From Halopseudomonas pelagia CL-AP6 (GTDB lineage Bacteria > Pseudomonadota > Gammaproteobacteria > Pseudomonadales > Pseudomonadaceae): 64,000 bases of DNA. The notes beneath the pieces are model-generated. The model was given only the letters and a program-made list of their open reading frames with translations, did not search any database and was not told where the DNA came from. The DNA is taken from the NCBI RefSeq assembly GCF_000410875.1, contig NZ_AROI01000021.1:1-64000 (forward strand). Direction: 5' to 3'. Below, in pieces: positions 55,471-64,000 of this stretch. Both the position numbers and the translations under genes were made by a program. Within the stretch, counting starts at the first letter, position 1. Every line of letters begins with the position of its first letter.

Positions 55471-57756
55471 TCACATGCGCACTATTGCCGGATCGTCGGG
55501 ATTCTGTTCCCGCAGTTGCTCCATCAATAACACGGCTTCCGCTGCCGTGGCCCCCAGATAGCTGACTAATGCCAAGCGCAATTGCCGGTTGGCAGGATCG
55601 GCGGCCAGCTGCTTCCTGAGTAACTGCCGTGCCTGCTCTGGCTTGCCGCTGTCGTGTAGGGCGATGGCCAGTACGTAAGTGTAGTCGGGGTTATCGGGTG
55701 CCAGTTGTTGCGCTTGGGTGAAAGCGGGGAGGGCATCTGCCAGATTGCCTTGACGCACCAGGGCCAGGCCGAGTGCATAGTGTAGGCTAGGTTCCTGCGG
55801 GTGGGCTTTAACTGCCTTGTGCAGCAGGGTTAAACCCACCTTTGGCAGGCGCAAGTATTGCTCCTGCCATTGCGCCTGCATGACCACGGCGGGGAAGAAG
55901 GCGGCGTCGCGTACCAGGGCTTCGCGCAATGCCCCTTCGACCTGATCTTCACGGCCGCTGAGTTGATAGAGCATGGCCAGGTTGAAATGCGCGTCGGCGC
56001 GTTCCAGTAAGTTGTTTTGCACCTGTTCGTATTCGGCTTGTAATACCGGCCAGGCAGTTAGGCCAGCACGCAGTGGCGGGGGCAGTTGCGCTAGTTGCCA
56101 GGCAACGGCCAGGCGCACAGCGCGAATAGGGTCGCCGGCCAGGGGCGCTAGCAGTTCCATGAGTTGGGCTTCACTGGCCAGGGCAGGCAGGCTGTTAACG
56201 GCGGCGACCCGCACGCTGGGATCAGGGTATTGAGCTGCGTTGGCCAAATGCTGCAGTGCGGTGAGGGACGGGTAGCGGGGTAGTTCGCTGACCAGCGTAG
56301 CGACCCTGATGGCCGGTTGATCATCACGGGTCAGTTGCCTCAATAGGCCGGCCACCGCGCCGGGCTTGCCGTCGCGCGCAGCGGCCAGATCCTGGGCATA
56401 ACCGCCGTCCCGGGGCTCCGCGTCGGGGTATTGCGCCAGAAACTGGGCGACTATTTGTTCAGCCGCGACTTGCTGATGGCAACCCAGGCACGCGTCGGTA
56501 TGACCTAGCTCCAGCGCTTGCGGCGGGTTAGGGGAGGTGAAGCTGTGGTCATGCCGCAGGTCATTGGTCATATACAGCTTGCCGGGCATATGGCAGTTGA
56601 TGCACCGCGCGCCAGGCGAGCCATTCGGGTGATTATGATGGGTTGGCGAGTCATAATTTTTGCTTTGCAGGCCGCTGCCCTGAATCGCCAGGCGAATGGG
56701 CTGGGCGTTGCCGTTGTGGCACTGGGTGCACACGCCATTCCCCGTTGCGCGCAATTCACCGCTGTGCGAGTTGTGACAGTCGGAACAGATGACCCCGGCG
56801 ATGTACATCTTGCTCTGCTTGAAGGACCCGTACTCGAAGACTTCTTCCTTGATCTTGCCGTCTACTTCATACAGGTCCGCGCTGAGAATGCTTGGCAGAA
56901 AATCGTCCATCAACGCATTGCCGTGTTGGTAGCCGTCATCGAGCGGCGCGCGGCGACTGTGGCAGCGGGCACAGACTTGTACTTCCTCAGCGGGAGCGAT
57001 AGCTAGGCTCGCAGCAAAGCCCATGGAGCCTTCTTGTTGCTTAGGCATGGGCGTAGCGCTGGCACTGTTCTTCTCAGCCCAGTCCAAGTGTTCCGCCGCA
57101 GGCCCATGACAGCTCTGACAGCCCACGCCGAGCGCTTTCCAATGGCTGGCGAAGGTATCGCCAGCGGCATCGTAGTCGCGCTGGAAGTCACTGGTATGGC
57201 ACTCAATGCACATAAAGTTGGCATTCTGCTGGTTGCCGGTCCAATGCAGGCGGTCCTGATGATCCACGCCCTGGCCTTCGTAGAGGTGAAACCATGCCTG
57301 TTGCTGGGTATCCCAGGCCATGCCGTGGGCTTGCAAGCGCCCACCAGGCAATTCCAGCAGATATTGCTGCAGCGGCTCCAGGCCGAAAGTGTAAGCCACC
57401 TTGAAGTCCGCAGGCTGGCCGTCGGCACCAGGCGTTCGCACTACAAAGGCGTCGTCCTGGCGCAGAAACTGGTGGCTCTCGGTGTCGCTGTCGACCTGCT
57501 GGCCGCTGAAATCCCCGAGTACGCTCTGCGCGGTGGCTGGCTGCATGGCCAACTGATGATGTGAGCCTTGCCAATCGGCAAAGGCTGCGCTGTGGCAGCT
57601 CTGGCACTGGGCCTCTTCTACCCAATGGAGCGGGACTATATCGGTTATTTGCGTGACTACCGGCTCAGGTGCTGGCCGCGACTGTATCACCCACAAGGCA
57701 GCACCCAATGAGCCGAGCAATAGTAAAACCAGCAGCCAGATCCAATGCCTGCTCAT
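55471..57756 (-). CDS. Octahaem cytochrome c with HEAT and TPR repeats
   Basis: 761 residues. One N-terminal membrane anchor (about 5-25), then eight CxxCH haem sites: CQSCH, CIECH, CQSCH, CARCH, CSDCH, CTQCH, CINCH and CLGCH, all before about residue 450; the first is followed by a c554-like FADWQGSHH. After these come HEAT-like repeats (about 460-580) and TPR repeats (about 590-740). The periplasmic multihaem part would carry electrons, the repeats would bind partners. The redox partner and substrate are unknown. It is monocistronic. Confidence 0.9.
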   Translation of the reverse strand: MSRHWIWLLVLLLLGSLGAALWVIQSRPAPEPVVTQITDIVPLHWVEEAQCQSCHSAAFADWQGSHHQLAMQPATAQSVLGDFSGQQVDSDTESHQFLRQDDAFVVRTPGADGQPADFKVAYTFGLEPLQQYLLELPGGRLQAHGMAWDTQQQAWFHLYEGQGVDHQDRLHWTGNQQNANFMCIECHTSDFQRDYDAAGDTFASHWKALGVGCQSCHGPAAEHLDWAEKNSASATPMPKQQEGSMGFAASLAIAPAEEVQVCARCHSRRAPLDDGYQHGNALMDDFLPSILSADLYEVDGKIKEEVFEYGSFKQSKMYIAGVICSDCHNSHSGELRATGNGVCTQCHNGNAQPIRLAIQGSGLQSKNYDSPTHHNHPNGSPGARCINCHMPGKLYMTNDLRHDHSFTSPNPPQALELGHTDACLGCHQQVAAEQIVAQFLAQYPDAEPRDGGYAQDLAAARDGKPGAVAGLLRQLTRDDQPAIRVATLVSELPRYPSLTALQHLANAAQYPDPSVRVAAVNSLPALASEAQLMELLAPLAGDPIRAVRLAVAWQLAQLPPPLRAGLTAWPVLQAEYEQVQNNLLERADAHFNLAMLYQLSGREDQVEGALREALVRDAAFFPAVVMQAQWQEQYLRLPKVGLTLLHKAVKAHPQEPSLHYALGLALVRQGNLADALPAFTQAQQLAPDNPDYTYVLAIALHDSGKPEQARQLLRKQLAADPANRQLRLALVSYLGATAAEAVLLMEQLREQNPDDPAIVRM

Positions 57757-57892
57757 GAGTGCGATTTAATCCCTGTGCCCATTAACGCGCATTATTGTGA
57801 GGCGTTATTTTATGGCTGGAGTATCGGGCCATCAAGCAAAGCGCGCAAGCAAAGGCTGACGGGGCAAGAGAGCGTTAGTTGCGCAATTTTGT

Positions 57893-57950
57893 GGGAGCGC
57901 TGGCCTCGGTGCGAAGGTGGGTTTCTCTTCGCTGCGAGGCTGCGGCTCCC
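57893..57950. repeat. REP element between octahaem cytochrome and DGC genes
   Basis: A 24-base arm at 57893-57916 (starting GGGAGC, ending GCGAAG) is inversely repeated at 57927-57950 (CTTCGC ... GCTCCC), 18 of 24 positions matching, around a 10-base loop. GTGGGAGC and GCTCCCA ends are typical of Pseudomonas REP sequences. It sits in the 216-base gap 57757-57972. Confidence 0.75.
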
Positions 57951-57972
57951 AAGGTTTGGGGGGGGCTGGAGA

Positions 57973-59688
57973 TCAGCCGGGTTGTGCGTCTGCTTGCTCC
58001 GGCGTCTCAATACACAGCTGATTGCGCCCGCTGTGCTTAGCGTGATACAGCGCCTTGTCCGCGCGCTTAAGGGCCGCTTCCACGCTGTCGTTACCCAACA
58101 TAATTTCGGCAATGCCGATACTCACGGTGCAGCGCACCATATCATGAGTGTTGACCGGTACTTCCAGTGCCTGCACCGATGCGCGAATACGTTCCGCGCA
58201 TTGGCTAGCCTCCTGCAGATCCGCTTCTGGCAACAGCACAACAAACTCCTCGCCACCGAAGCGCGCAACCAGATCATGAGTGCGGCTGTGTTTTTTCAAG
58301 GTTTGCGCGATGTTAACGATGACCTGATCACCGCAGCTGTGGCCGTATTGATCGTTCACGTGCTTGAAGTGGTCGATATCAATCACCAGCACGGCCAGTG
58401 GCGTACCCTTATTCTTCGCCAACTCCAGCAGATAGTCAGCCTCGGAAAAGAAGAATCGGCGATTGTACAGCCTGGTGAGCGGGTCGGTAGCGGCCTGTTT
58501 CTTCAGCTCCTCCTGGGAGGCGCGTATATCCTCCAGGATCTTGATCCGGTGGGAGATGATGAACGCCAGGGTCAGCGCTTCCAGCACTATGCCGATCCCC
58601 ACGCCGTGGCTGTTTAGATAAGTGGGTGCAATGATGCCCTTGTAAAACAACACGGCGATACCATTGAAAACGACAAAAAAACTGTGTCCGACCAGGAAAT
58701 ACTTCACTAGCGGATTACCCTTGCGATACAGCGAGATGCTGACGGAAAAGGTAACTATCATCATCAGCGCCGCGAGGGAGCTGGCAGGCTTGAGCGCCGC
58801 GGAAATATCAAAAAAGCCCCAAACCAGCGTGCCACAGAGGAGCAGAAGCAGGCCCTGAAGAAAGCGGTGCTCGGTCGGATAGAAGCGTCTGGTTTCAAAC
58901 ACGGTCATCATGAACAGCAGCAGGAAGATCGGCATAGTGATCAACGATATATTCAGTTGGAATACATCGCTGCCATATACGTCGAAGAAGCTGGCAACCA
59001 GGCCGTAGGACAGCGCAATCCACACCAGTCCGGAGATCAGGTAGAACGAGTAGAAGATATTCTCTTTCTTGCTGGTGGCGAAATACAATAAACCGTTGTA
59101 AACAACCAGTGCGAGCAGCATGCCCACCATCAGCGCAATGTCGCTACTGATGCTGATCAGCGCGCGCCTGGAGGCTTGCTCATCAAGTATCTGCACGGCA
59201 AACCATTGATGCGAGTAGACATGGCTACGCAAGTACAATGTGGTGGATTGGGCGGCTGGTAACGTCAGGGGATAAACTGCGGTGCCGTTATACATAAGCT
59301 GGTTATCACCGACCTGCTCCAGATCGAGCACCTGCTGATCCACTAGTTGGCCATCGCGTTCTTGGTAAAAGTCGATTGAACGCACATGATAGGCATGTGG
59401 CAAGTGCACAAACAGCCGCTGTTCCAGACCGCTGGCGTTGTCCAGAATGACCTTGAACCAGGTGACCCTGGCGCTTGTGCCGAGCGTCGTTTTGCTGCCG
59501 GTGGTGGTAAAAGGCAGGGCAGTAACCTCTTCGTAGGACAGGCTCTGTGACAGGTCCACGAAGTAACCCATGCTGAACTCGCTCAGCGAGATTGGGCTTT
59601 GATCGATGATGACTCTAGGTTCGGCTGCTAACGGGCTTGAACTCATCACCAACAGCGATAGCAGTAGCAGTTTTCTGAGTAGGTCCAT
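57973..59688 (-). CDS. 7TMR-DISM diguanylate cyclase
   Basis: 571 residues: signal peptide ending around SPLAAEP, a 7TMR-DISMED2 periplasmic domain (about 25-175), seven membrane helices (about 180-385), a short coiled coil and a GGDEF domain with RFGGEEFVVLLPEA intact and DPLTRLYNRRFF. It should make c-di-GMP in response to a periplasmic ligand, possibly a carbohydrate. No RxxD inhibitory site could be placed with certainty. Confidence 0.94.
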   Translation of the reverse strand: MDLLRKLLLLSLLVMSSSPLAAEPRVIIDQSPISLSEFSMGYFVDLSQSLSYEEVTALPFTTTGSKTTLGTSARVTWFKVILDNASGLEQRLFVHLPHAYHVRSIDFYQERDGQLVDQQVLDLEQVGDNQLMYNGTAVYPLTLPAAQSTTLYLRSHVYSHQWFAVQILDEQASRRALISISSDIALMVGMLLALVVYNGLLYFATSKKENIFYSFYLISGLVWIALSYGLVASFFDVYGSDVFQLNISLITMPIFLLLFMMTVFETRRFYPTEHRFLQGLLLLLCGTLVWGFFDISAALKPASSLAALMMIVTFSVSISLYRKGNPLVKYFLVGHSFFVVFNGIAVLFYKGIIAPTYLNSHGVGIGIVLEALTLAFIISHRIKILEDIRASQEELKKQAATDPLTRLYNRRFFFSEADYLLELAKNKGTPLAVLVIDIDHFKHVNDQYGHSCGDQVIVNIAQTLKKHSRTHDLVARFGGEEFVVLLPEADLQEASQCAERIRASVQALEVPVNTHDMVRCTVSIGIAEIMLGNDSVEAALKRADKALYHAKHSGRNQLCIETPEQADAQPG

Positions 59689-59847
59689 CTACGATTGCCT
59701 GTTTTGCTCGTGAGTGCACTGCATGGCAACCTACAGGCTGCCGCATTCCGTCGCATACCCGACAAATATAACCCCATTGACGGCCTAAGCCCAGCTTCGG
59801 GTCAGCGTTCGTTGACTCGAATGGCTGGCGCTACTGCTGCTTCCTGT

Positions 59848-60612
59848 TCATCCAGCCATGACCTGAGTCCCCTCTGCCTGCACCGCATCCTCCCGCTTGA
59901 GCTGCTTGTGCTGGTCCTCGTTACTACCCTGTTTCCAGTAACTGGAAATATACAGATCGCCTCGGTCTACCTGGCGCTCATCCCGAAAATACTGGCGGAG
60001 GGCGCGCATGCCGGTGAATTCGCAAGCAGCCCACACGTTTACGCGGCCGTCCGGCCAGTGCAACTGGCGCACACGGCTGGCGAGCGCTTCGGGGCGTTGG
60101 CCGGGCTGGTGATTGATGATCCAGATCAGTTCCATTCCGGCGGGCGCGTTGAGCGGTTGAATGTCGGCCTGGTCTATCACTTCCAGTATCGCGGCACCCT
60201 GAGCATCAGCGGGCAAGGCTTCGATATTGACGCTGATCGCTGGCAGCGCAGTCATGTCGCCTACCAGCAGGAAATAGTCCGCACTGTGGTCCAAGGGCTT
60301 TTTCAGGCCAGGACCGCCGACCATGATGCTGTCGCCGACCTTACAGTGGGTGGCCCAGTTTGATGCCGGGCCGCGGTCGCTATGCAGCACGAAGTCCACG
60401 TCCATCTGGTCTTCGCGTTGCTTGCGGATCGTATAGGTGCGCATTAGGGGTTTGCTTTCAGCTTCGGTGGTGAACATCAACTTGATGTAACCGCCAGCCT
60501 GGTCTTCGGGAAAGTCCAGCATGCCGTCACCACCCAGGGTGACGCGCAGCATATTGGGCGTAACGGTCTGCTTGCTGATGACGTGCAAGGTGCGGGGTAG
60601 TGCGCGTGCCAT
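59848..60612 (-). CDS. Siderophore-interacting FAD protein (ferric-siderophore reductase)
   Basis: 254 residues of the SIP family. The FAD-binding motif is RTYTIR (in LMRTYTIRKQ), followed by GPASNWATHCKVGDSI and the NAD(P)-side VWAACEFTGMRALRQYFRDE. Such enzymes free iron from siderophores by reduction in the cytoplasm. The ATG at 60612 has GGAGG 7 bases upstream; the in-frame extension to 60714 is unlikely. The gene is far from the TonB receptor at 3552 but the two may serve the same process. Confidence 0.92.
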   Translation of the reverse strand: MARALPRTLHVISKQTVTPNMLRVTLGGDGMLDFPEDQAGGYIKLMFTTEAESKPLMRTYTIRKQREDQMDVDFVLHSDRGPASNWATHCKVGDSIMVGGPGLKKPLDHSADYFLLVGDMTALPAISVNIEALPADAQGAAILEVIDQADIQPLNAPAGMELIWIINHQPGQRPEALASRVRQLHWPDGRVNVWAACEFTGMRALRQYFRDERQVDRGDLYISSYWKQGSNEDQHKQLKREDAVQAEGTQVMAG

Positions 60613-60841
60613 GGATGTTCCTCCGGAGGAATCAATGACCGGACGTGTGTCGTCCAGGTTGTAGGTCATATGCCAGGCAGATACGGAAAGATGCTTGGCC
60701 TCTGTCGGGCGCAAGTCAGGGTGCTCATATTAACGCAAAAGGTGAGGGTGGATCGATAGCAATAGGCTGTTGCAATGATCCTGGTGCTGGCATACCCCAG
60801 CCTGAGCATAATGCTGCCATTGGCCGAATGGAGTTCAGTTT

Positions 60842-61102
60842 ATGCTTGGTAGCAGTGAATGGAGTAGTGCGGATGCGTCACGCATCATTGAAATGGCCTG
60901 GGAAGATCGCACGCCGTTTGAAGCAATAGAAGCTCTGTATGGCCTTAGCCAGCCGGCGGTGATTCAATTGATGCGCGCGCAGCTGAAACCAGGGTCCTTT
61001 CGCCTGTGGCGCAAGCGTGTCAGCGGGCGCAAGACCAAACACGGCGCGCTGCGGGATCCGGGTGTTATTCGTGGTTATTGTCCGACGCAGTACAAGCGTT
61101 GA
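60842..61102 (+). CDS. TIGR03643 (DUF2805) family protein
   Basis: 86 residues of a small conserved family. Diagnostic segments: IIEMAWEDRTPFEAIEALYGLSQ and IQLMRAQLKPGSFRLWRKRV, then GRKTKHGAL. The helical first part resembles a helix-turn-helix, the rest is basic. Function is unknown. It is convergent with the downstream chemoreceptor gene and divergent from the SIP gene. Confidence 0.85.
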   Translation: MLGSSEWSSADASRIIEMAWEDRTPFEAIEALYGLSQPAVIQLMRAQLKPGSFRLWRKRVSGRKTKHGALRDPGVIRGYCPTQYKR

Positions 61103-61148
61103 TGGCTTTTTCAAGCACAGCGGCGTCCCTGCCTGAGTGCTGCTTAGT

Positions 61149-62831
61149 TTAAATCCGGAACTGGCCGACCAACGTACCCAGACGGCCGCCAAGTGCCGCC
61201 AGTTCGCGTGCGGTCTTGGCACCATTGGCGGTTTCATCTGCCACGCTTTCAACCGCGGTGGCGATCTGGTGCACGCTGCGATTGATCTCTTCAGCCACTG
61301 CCGTCTGCTCCTCTGCGGCGCTGGCAATCTGGGCGTTCATGGAGTTGATGGTGCCGATCAGACGGGCAATCGCATCCAGTGACATGCCGGCTTTATTGGC
61401 GTGCTCACTGGTTACTTCGCCAGCATCGCTGGAACGGCGCATCGAGGCTACTGCCGCTTCCGTTCCCTGTTGCAGGCGCTCGGTCATACCCTGTATCTCT
61501 TGGGTGCTCTGCTGGGTACGGCTGGCTAGCGCGCGGACCTCGTCAGCGACCACCGCGAAACCCCGGCCAGCCTCACCGGCACGAGCGGCTTCGATGGCCG
61601 CGTTCAGCGCGAGCAGGTTGGTTTGGTCGGCAATCGAGCGAATCACACCGAGCACACTGACGATCGACTGCACGTCCTTCTGCAAGGTGTCCAGCGTAGT
61701 GCCGCTGCTACGGATGTCCTGCACCAGGGTATGAATCTGATCGATACTGCCGTCAACAATCGACTTGGCGTCCTGGCCTTCACGGTCGGTCTGTTGCGCT
61801 GCTTCTGCCGCGCCTTGGGCACTTCTGGCTACCTCGTGCGCTGCGGATGACATCTCGTTGATCGCTGCCGCCACCTGCTCAGTCTCGCTGCGTTGCTGTG
61901 CCATGGCGGCTTCCGAGCGCTGGGCCTGAGACGAAACGTCTGCCACCAGCAGGGTCAGTTGGCCGGTCATGTCGACCGTTTGCCTGACCAACCCATGCAC
62001 TTTCTCCACAAAGCGGTTGAACGAGGTCGCCAGTTCGCCGATCTCGTCATCGCTGGTAACGGGCAGCCGGCGGGTCAGGTCACCTTCACCTTCGGCAATA
62101 TCGTCCAGGTTGCGTTTGATCTGTTGCAGCGGGCGTAGCAGGGTATTGGCCAATATCACCCCGGCGATGCCAAATACGATTAGCAGGATGGTCGCGATCA
62201 CCAGAATACTGGTGATAATGGTTCTCACCCGCTCGCTGATGGCAGCTTCCACCTCGGCGAGTTGCGCGTCTATACCGTCCAGATTGATGGCGGTGCCTAC
62301 AGCCATGTCCCATTTGGGGAGATAAAAGCTGTAGGCCAACTTTGGCACCAATACCGCATCATTGCCGGGCAGCGGCGAGGAGTAATTGACATAGTAGGTA
62401 TTGTCCTTCGCAACGCGGACCAGTTCCCGGTTGATATACACGCCGTTGGGATCACGTCGCTCCTTTAGGCTGTTGCCCACATCTAAAGGGTTGTCACCGC
62501 GGAAGAGTCGGACCACATCTGAGTCATGACCGAAGAAATAGCCATCTGCGCCGAATTTTATCTTCGACAGCACGGCGATGGCCTGCGCACGACTGCGCAT
62601 ATCGCCGTTACTGGCGTCGTCATAAAGAGTCTGAACCGAACCAATAGCGATCTGGATGTAGTTGCGCAGCTCAGTGCGACTCTCCAGCAGCAGCCGTTCC
62701 CGCGTGGTCTCAAGCTCATGTTCGGCAAGACCTTCGAGGATCTTCGCCGCCGCGCCGCTCAGCACCAGAGCAAATAGGATAACCGGCACCAGAGCCAGGA
62801 GGACAACTTTCGATTTAAGGGTCATGCGCAT
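61149..62831 (-). CDS. Methyl-accepting chemotaxis protein with single Cache domain
   Basis: 560 residues: membrane helix at about 9-27, sCache_2 ligand domain ([36 protein letters not shown]), second helix at about 200-222, HAMP, and a long signalling hairpin with [20 protein letters not shown] at the tip. It is a different subtype from the receptor at 50569. The ATG at 62831 (MRMTLKSKV) is taken; the frame is open to 62894 through the upstream region. Confidence 0.95.
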   Translation of the reverse strand: MRMTLKSKVVLLALVPVILFALVLSGAAAKILEGLAEHELETTRERLLLESRTELRNYIQIAIGSVQTLYDDASNGDMRSRAQAIAVLSKIKFGADGYFFGHDSDVVRLFRGDNPLDVGNSLKERRDPNGVYINRELVRVAKDNTYYVNYSSPLPGNDAVLVPKLAYSFYLPKWDMAVGTAINLDGIDAQLAEVEAAISERVRTIITSILVIATILLIVFGIAGVILANTLLRPLQQIKRNLDDIAEGEGDLTRRLPVTSDDEIGELATSFNRFVEKVHGLVRQTVDMTGQLTLLVADVSSQAQRSEAAMAQQRSETEQVAAAINEMSSAAHEVARSAQGAAEAAQQTDREGQDAKSIVDGSIDQIHTLVQDIRSSGTTLDTLQKDVQSIVSVLGVIRSIADQTNLLALNAAIEAARAGEAGRGFAVVADEVRALASRTQQSTQEIQGMTERLQQGTEAAVASMRRSSDAGEVTSEHANKAGMSLDAIARLIGTINSMNAQIASAAEEQTAVAEEINRSVHQIATAVESVADETANGAKTARELAALGGRLGTLVGQFRI

Positions 62832-62944
62832 GTGTTTCTCTCTGAGGGGTCGGCAGTGACGCACATGCCGTATGTTGGCTATCGGCAGCGACAAGGGTTA
62901 CTGAAGACAATGGCGCAAAGAAATCGCCTCGCAACCCCTGGGAG

Positions 62945-63007
62945 GGCCGAGTTCCACCTCGGCCAGCGTGCGGGCCTGCGATATCTGGGTCGAGATGGAA
63001 CTCGACC
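62945..63007. repeat. Pair of inverted REP hairpins (REPIN/BIME-like)
   Basis: GGCCGAG-TTCCAC-CTCGGCC (62945-62964) and GGTCGAG-ATGGAA-CTCGACC (62988-63007) are each perfect 7-bp hairpins. They are inverted copies of one unit: the loop TTCCA of the first is the reverse complement of TGGAA of the second. The spacer is 23 bases. This is typical of a REPIN between two genes (MCP and LysE). Confidence 0.8.
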
Positions 63008-63040
63008 GTCTTGGGGCACGCTTCGGCTGGCGGCATTCTC

Positions 63041-63628
63041 TCAGCTCAGCAAACCAAGCCAACCTGACAGGGCCAGCAACAGCCCCATCAACTGATTGAA
63101 ACGACGCAAGCGGGTGGGCGATTGCAGGCGGGTCTGCGCTTGTACGCCCAGCCAGGCCCAGAGCAACATGCAGGGAATGGCTATCAACAGAAACAACAGT
63201 GCCAACAACCATGCCGGGGCGCTGGCACTGGCCATAAAAACGCTAACTACCGCCAGCGCAACGGTCCAGGGTTTGGGGTTGATCAGTTGCATCAACGCTG
63301 TTGCCCAGCCGCTCAAGGGGCGCCCATTCTCTATGGTGGTGTCGATATCAACTGGCGCGCACGAGATTTGCCAGCCCAGATAGGTCAACCAGAGTGCGCC
63401 CGCCCATCCAAGCAGTTGCGCCAGGACCGGGACTTCCAGCAGCGTGTGGCCGAGCCCCGTTCCCACGGCCAATACCAGCCCGGCTGATGCCAGACAGCCT
63501 CCGGTGATGATCGGCAGCGTAGCGCGCAAGCCGAAGCGCGCGCTGCTGCTCATGGCCAACAGATTGGTAGGGCCGGGGGTGATGGAAGCGACAAAGGCGA
63601 ACAACAGAAAAGGTAGCAGATGAGTCAA
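63041..63628 (-). CDS. LysE family amino-acid exporter
   Basis: 195 residues with six membrane helices; the LysE/RhtB motif is FAFVASITPGPTNLLAMSSSARFG near the N-terminus and LGWAGALWLTYLGWQI in the middle. The exported compound is unknown (amino acid or derivative). An AraC-family regulator gene lies 48 bases upstream on the same strand, which is a common pairing in which the regulator controls the exporter. Confidence 0.9.
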   Translation of the reverse strand: MTHLLPFLLFAFVASITPGPTNLLAMSSSARFGLRATLPIITGGCLASAGLVLAVGTGLGHTLLEVPVLAQLLGWAGALWLTYLGWQISCAPVDIDTTIENGRPLSGWATALMQLINPKPWTVALAVVSVFMASASAPAWLLALLFLLIAIPCMLLWAWLGVQAQTRLQSPTRLRRFNQLMGLLLALSGWLGLLS

Positions 63629-63676
63629 GGTGGATCTCCCGAGAGTAGGTGTCGGGGAGCTATTCTCAGCGCTTGC

Positions 63677-64000
63677 TCAGATACCGTCTGGAAGGTGTGT
63701 GCAGCGCTGTCGATATCTTGCTGGTGTCAAGCCGTAGGCGCGTTTGAACCAACGTCCCAGATGGCTTTGGTCGGCAAACCCCAGGCTCGCGGCAACCAGT
63801 GCTGGCGCCTCACCAGCGGCCAATCTGCGGCGCGCTTGAGAAAGCCGCAGTTGAACCAGATAGGCGTGCGGCGCCAGTCCGAATGCAGCCTTGAAAGCGC
63901 GGTTAAGACGGAAGCGATCAACACCAGTCAGCCGGGCCAGTTCCGTCAGGCTGACATCGTCCTGTAGGTGGGTGTGCAGATAGTCCTGAGCCAGCCGAGC
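63677..64000 (-). CDS. AraC family transcriptional regulator (partial, cut by window end)
   Basis: The minus-strand frame runs without stop from the window edge to a TGA at 63677-63679, 107 residues. It is the complete AraC DNA-binding domain: VSLTELARLTGVDRFRLNRAF as the first helix-turn-helix, ALVAASLGFADQSHLGRWFKRAYGLTPARYRQ as the second with the usual signature. The ligand domain lies beyond the window. It probably regulates the adjoining lysE-like gene. Confidence 0.92.
   Translation of the reverse strand, partial: ARLAQDYLHTHLQDDVSLTELARLTGVDRFRLNRAFKAAFGLAPHAYLVQLRLSQARRRLAAGEAPALVAASLGFADQSHLGRWFKRAYGLTPARYRQRCTHLPDGI

Noticed and set aside
1-64000. CRISPR array or insertion sequence
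   Set aside because: No regularly spaced repeats with unique spacers, and no transposase or cas gene was seen.

Overview
The window looks like chromosome of a gammaproteobacterium close to Pseudomonas, most likely one of the marine or saline lineages (for example Halopseudomonas); this is inferred from gene content, not from a database match. Pointers are a ccoNOQP-ccoGHIS-anr cluster in Pseudomonas-like order, CsbD stress proteins, a PAS-PAS chemoreceptor of the BdlA type, Pseudomonas-style REP elements, and a BacNav sodium channel of the kind common in marine and alkaline-water bacteria. GC content looks moderate (mid to high fifties percent by eye). No prophage, integrase, insertion sequence, CRISPR array or rRNA operon was found.

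Layout. 0-11 kb: REP-like repeats, a double-VOC protein, a CsbD protein, endonuclease I, a LuxR-type regulator lacking its phospho-acceptor Asp, a Fur-box/TonB-receptor unit, an AI-2E-family permease, glycerol kinase, YbaK, a CurA-like oxidoreductase behind a perfect palindrome, and a degenerate transglycosylase-like protein. 11-15 kb: a hybrid histidine kinase with a convergent LuxR response regulator, and an MFS exporter overlapping the BacNav gene. 15.9-26.1 kb: apt, anr, a TauE-like protein, and the complete cbb3 oxidase operon with its assembly genes; a putative Anr box lies in front of ccoN, so the regulator at the distal end probably controls the oxidase. 26.4-33 kb: a hydrolase, a DctPQM TRAP transporter with divergent dctP, the selenocysteine tRNA gene selC, the Fe-S carrier Mrp, dCTP deaminase and a TorF-type porin.

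33-43 kb: small envelope or stress genes (GNAT, a tandem CAP protein, a second CsbD with an AlgU-like promoter), EamA, PpiC, a VWA/J-domain/KilA-N-like/WecG run, an SH3 membrane protein and the nucleosidase PpnN. 43-64 kb is rich in signalling: three GGDEF or GGDEF-EAL proteins, three chemoreceptors, a histidine kinase, plus DAHP synthase, an octahaem cytochrome with HEAT and TPR repeats, a ferric-siderophore reductase, LysE and a truncated AraC regulator.

The observation most worth following is upstream of the DAHP synthase gene at 46154. A 42-residue ORF whose C-terminal part reads SFYFGYWF is followed by a strong intrinsic terminator, and then by a second small ORF also rich in Tyr, Trp and Phe codons. 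This has the form of a transcription attenuator sensing aromatic amino acids. Both csbD genes also carry similar AlgU/RpoE-type promoter motifs.
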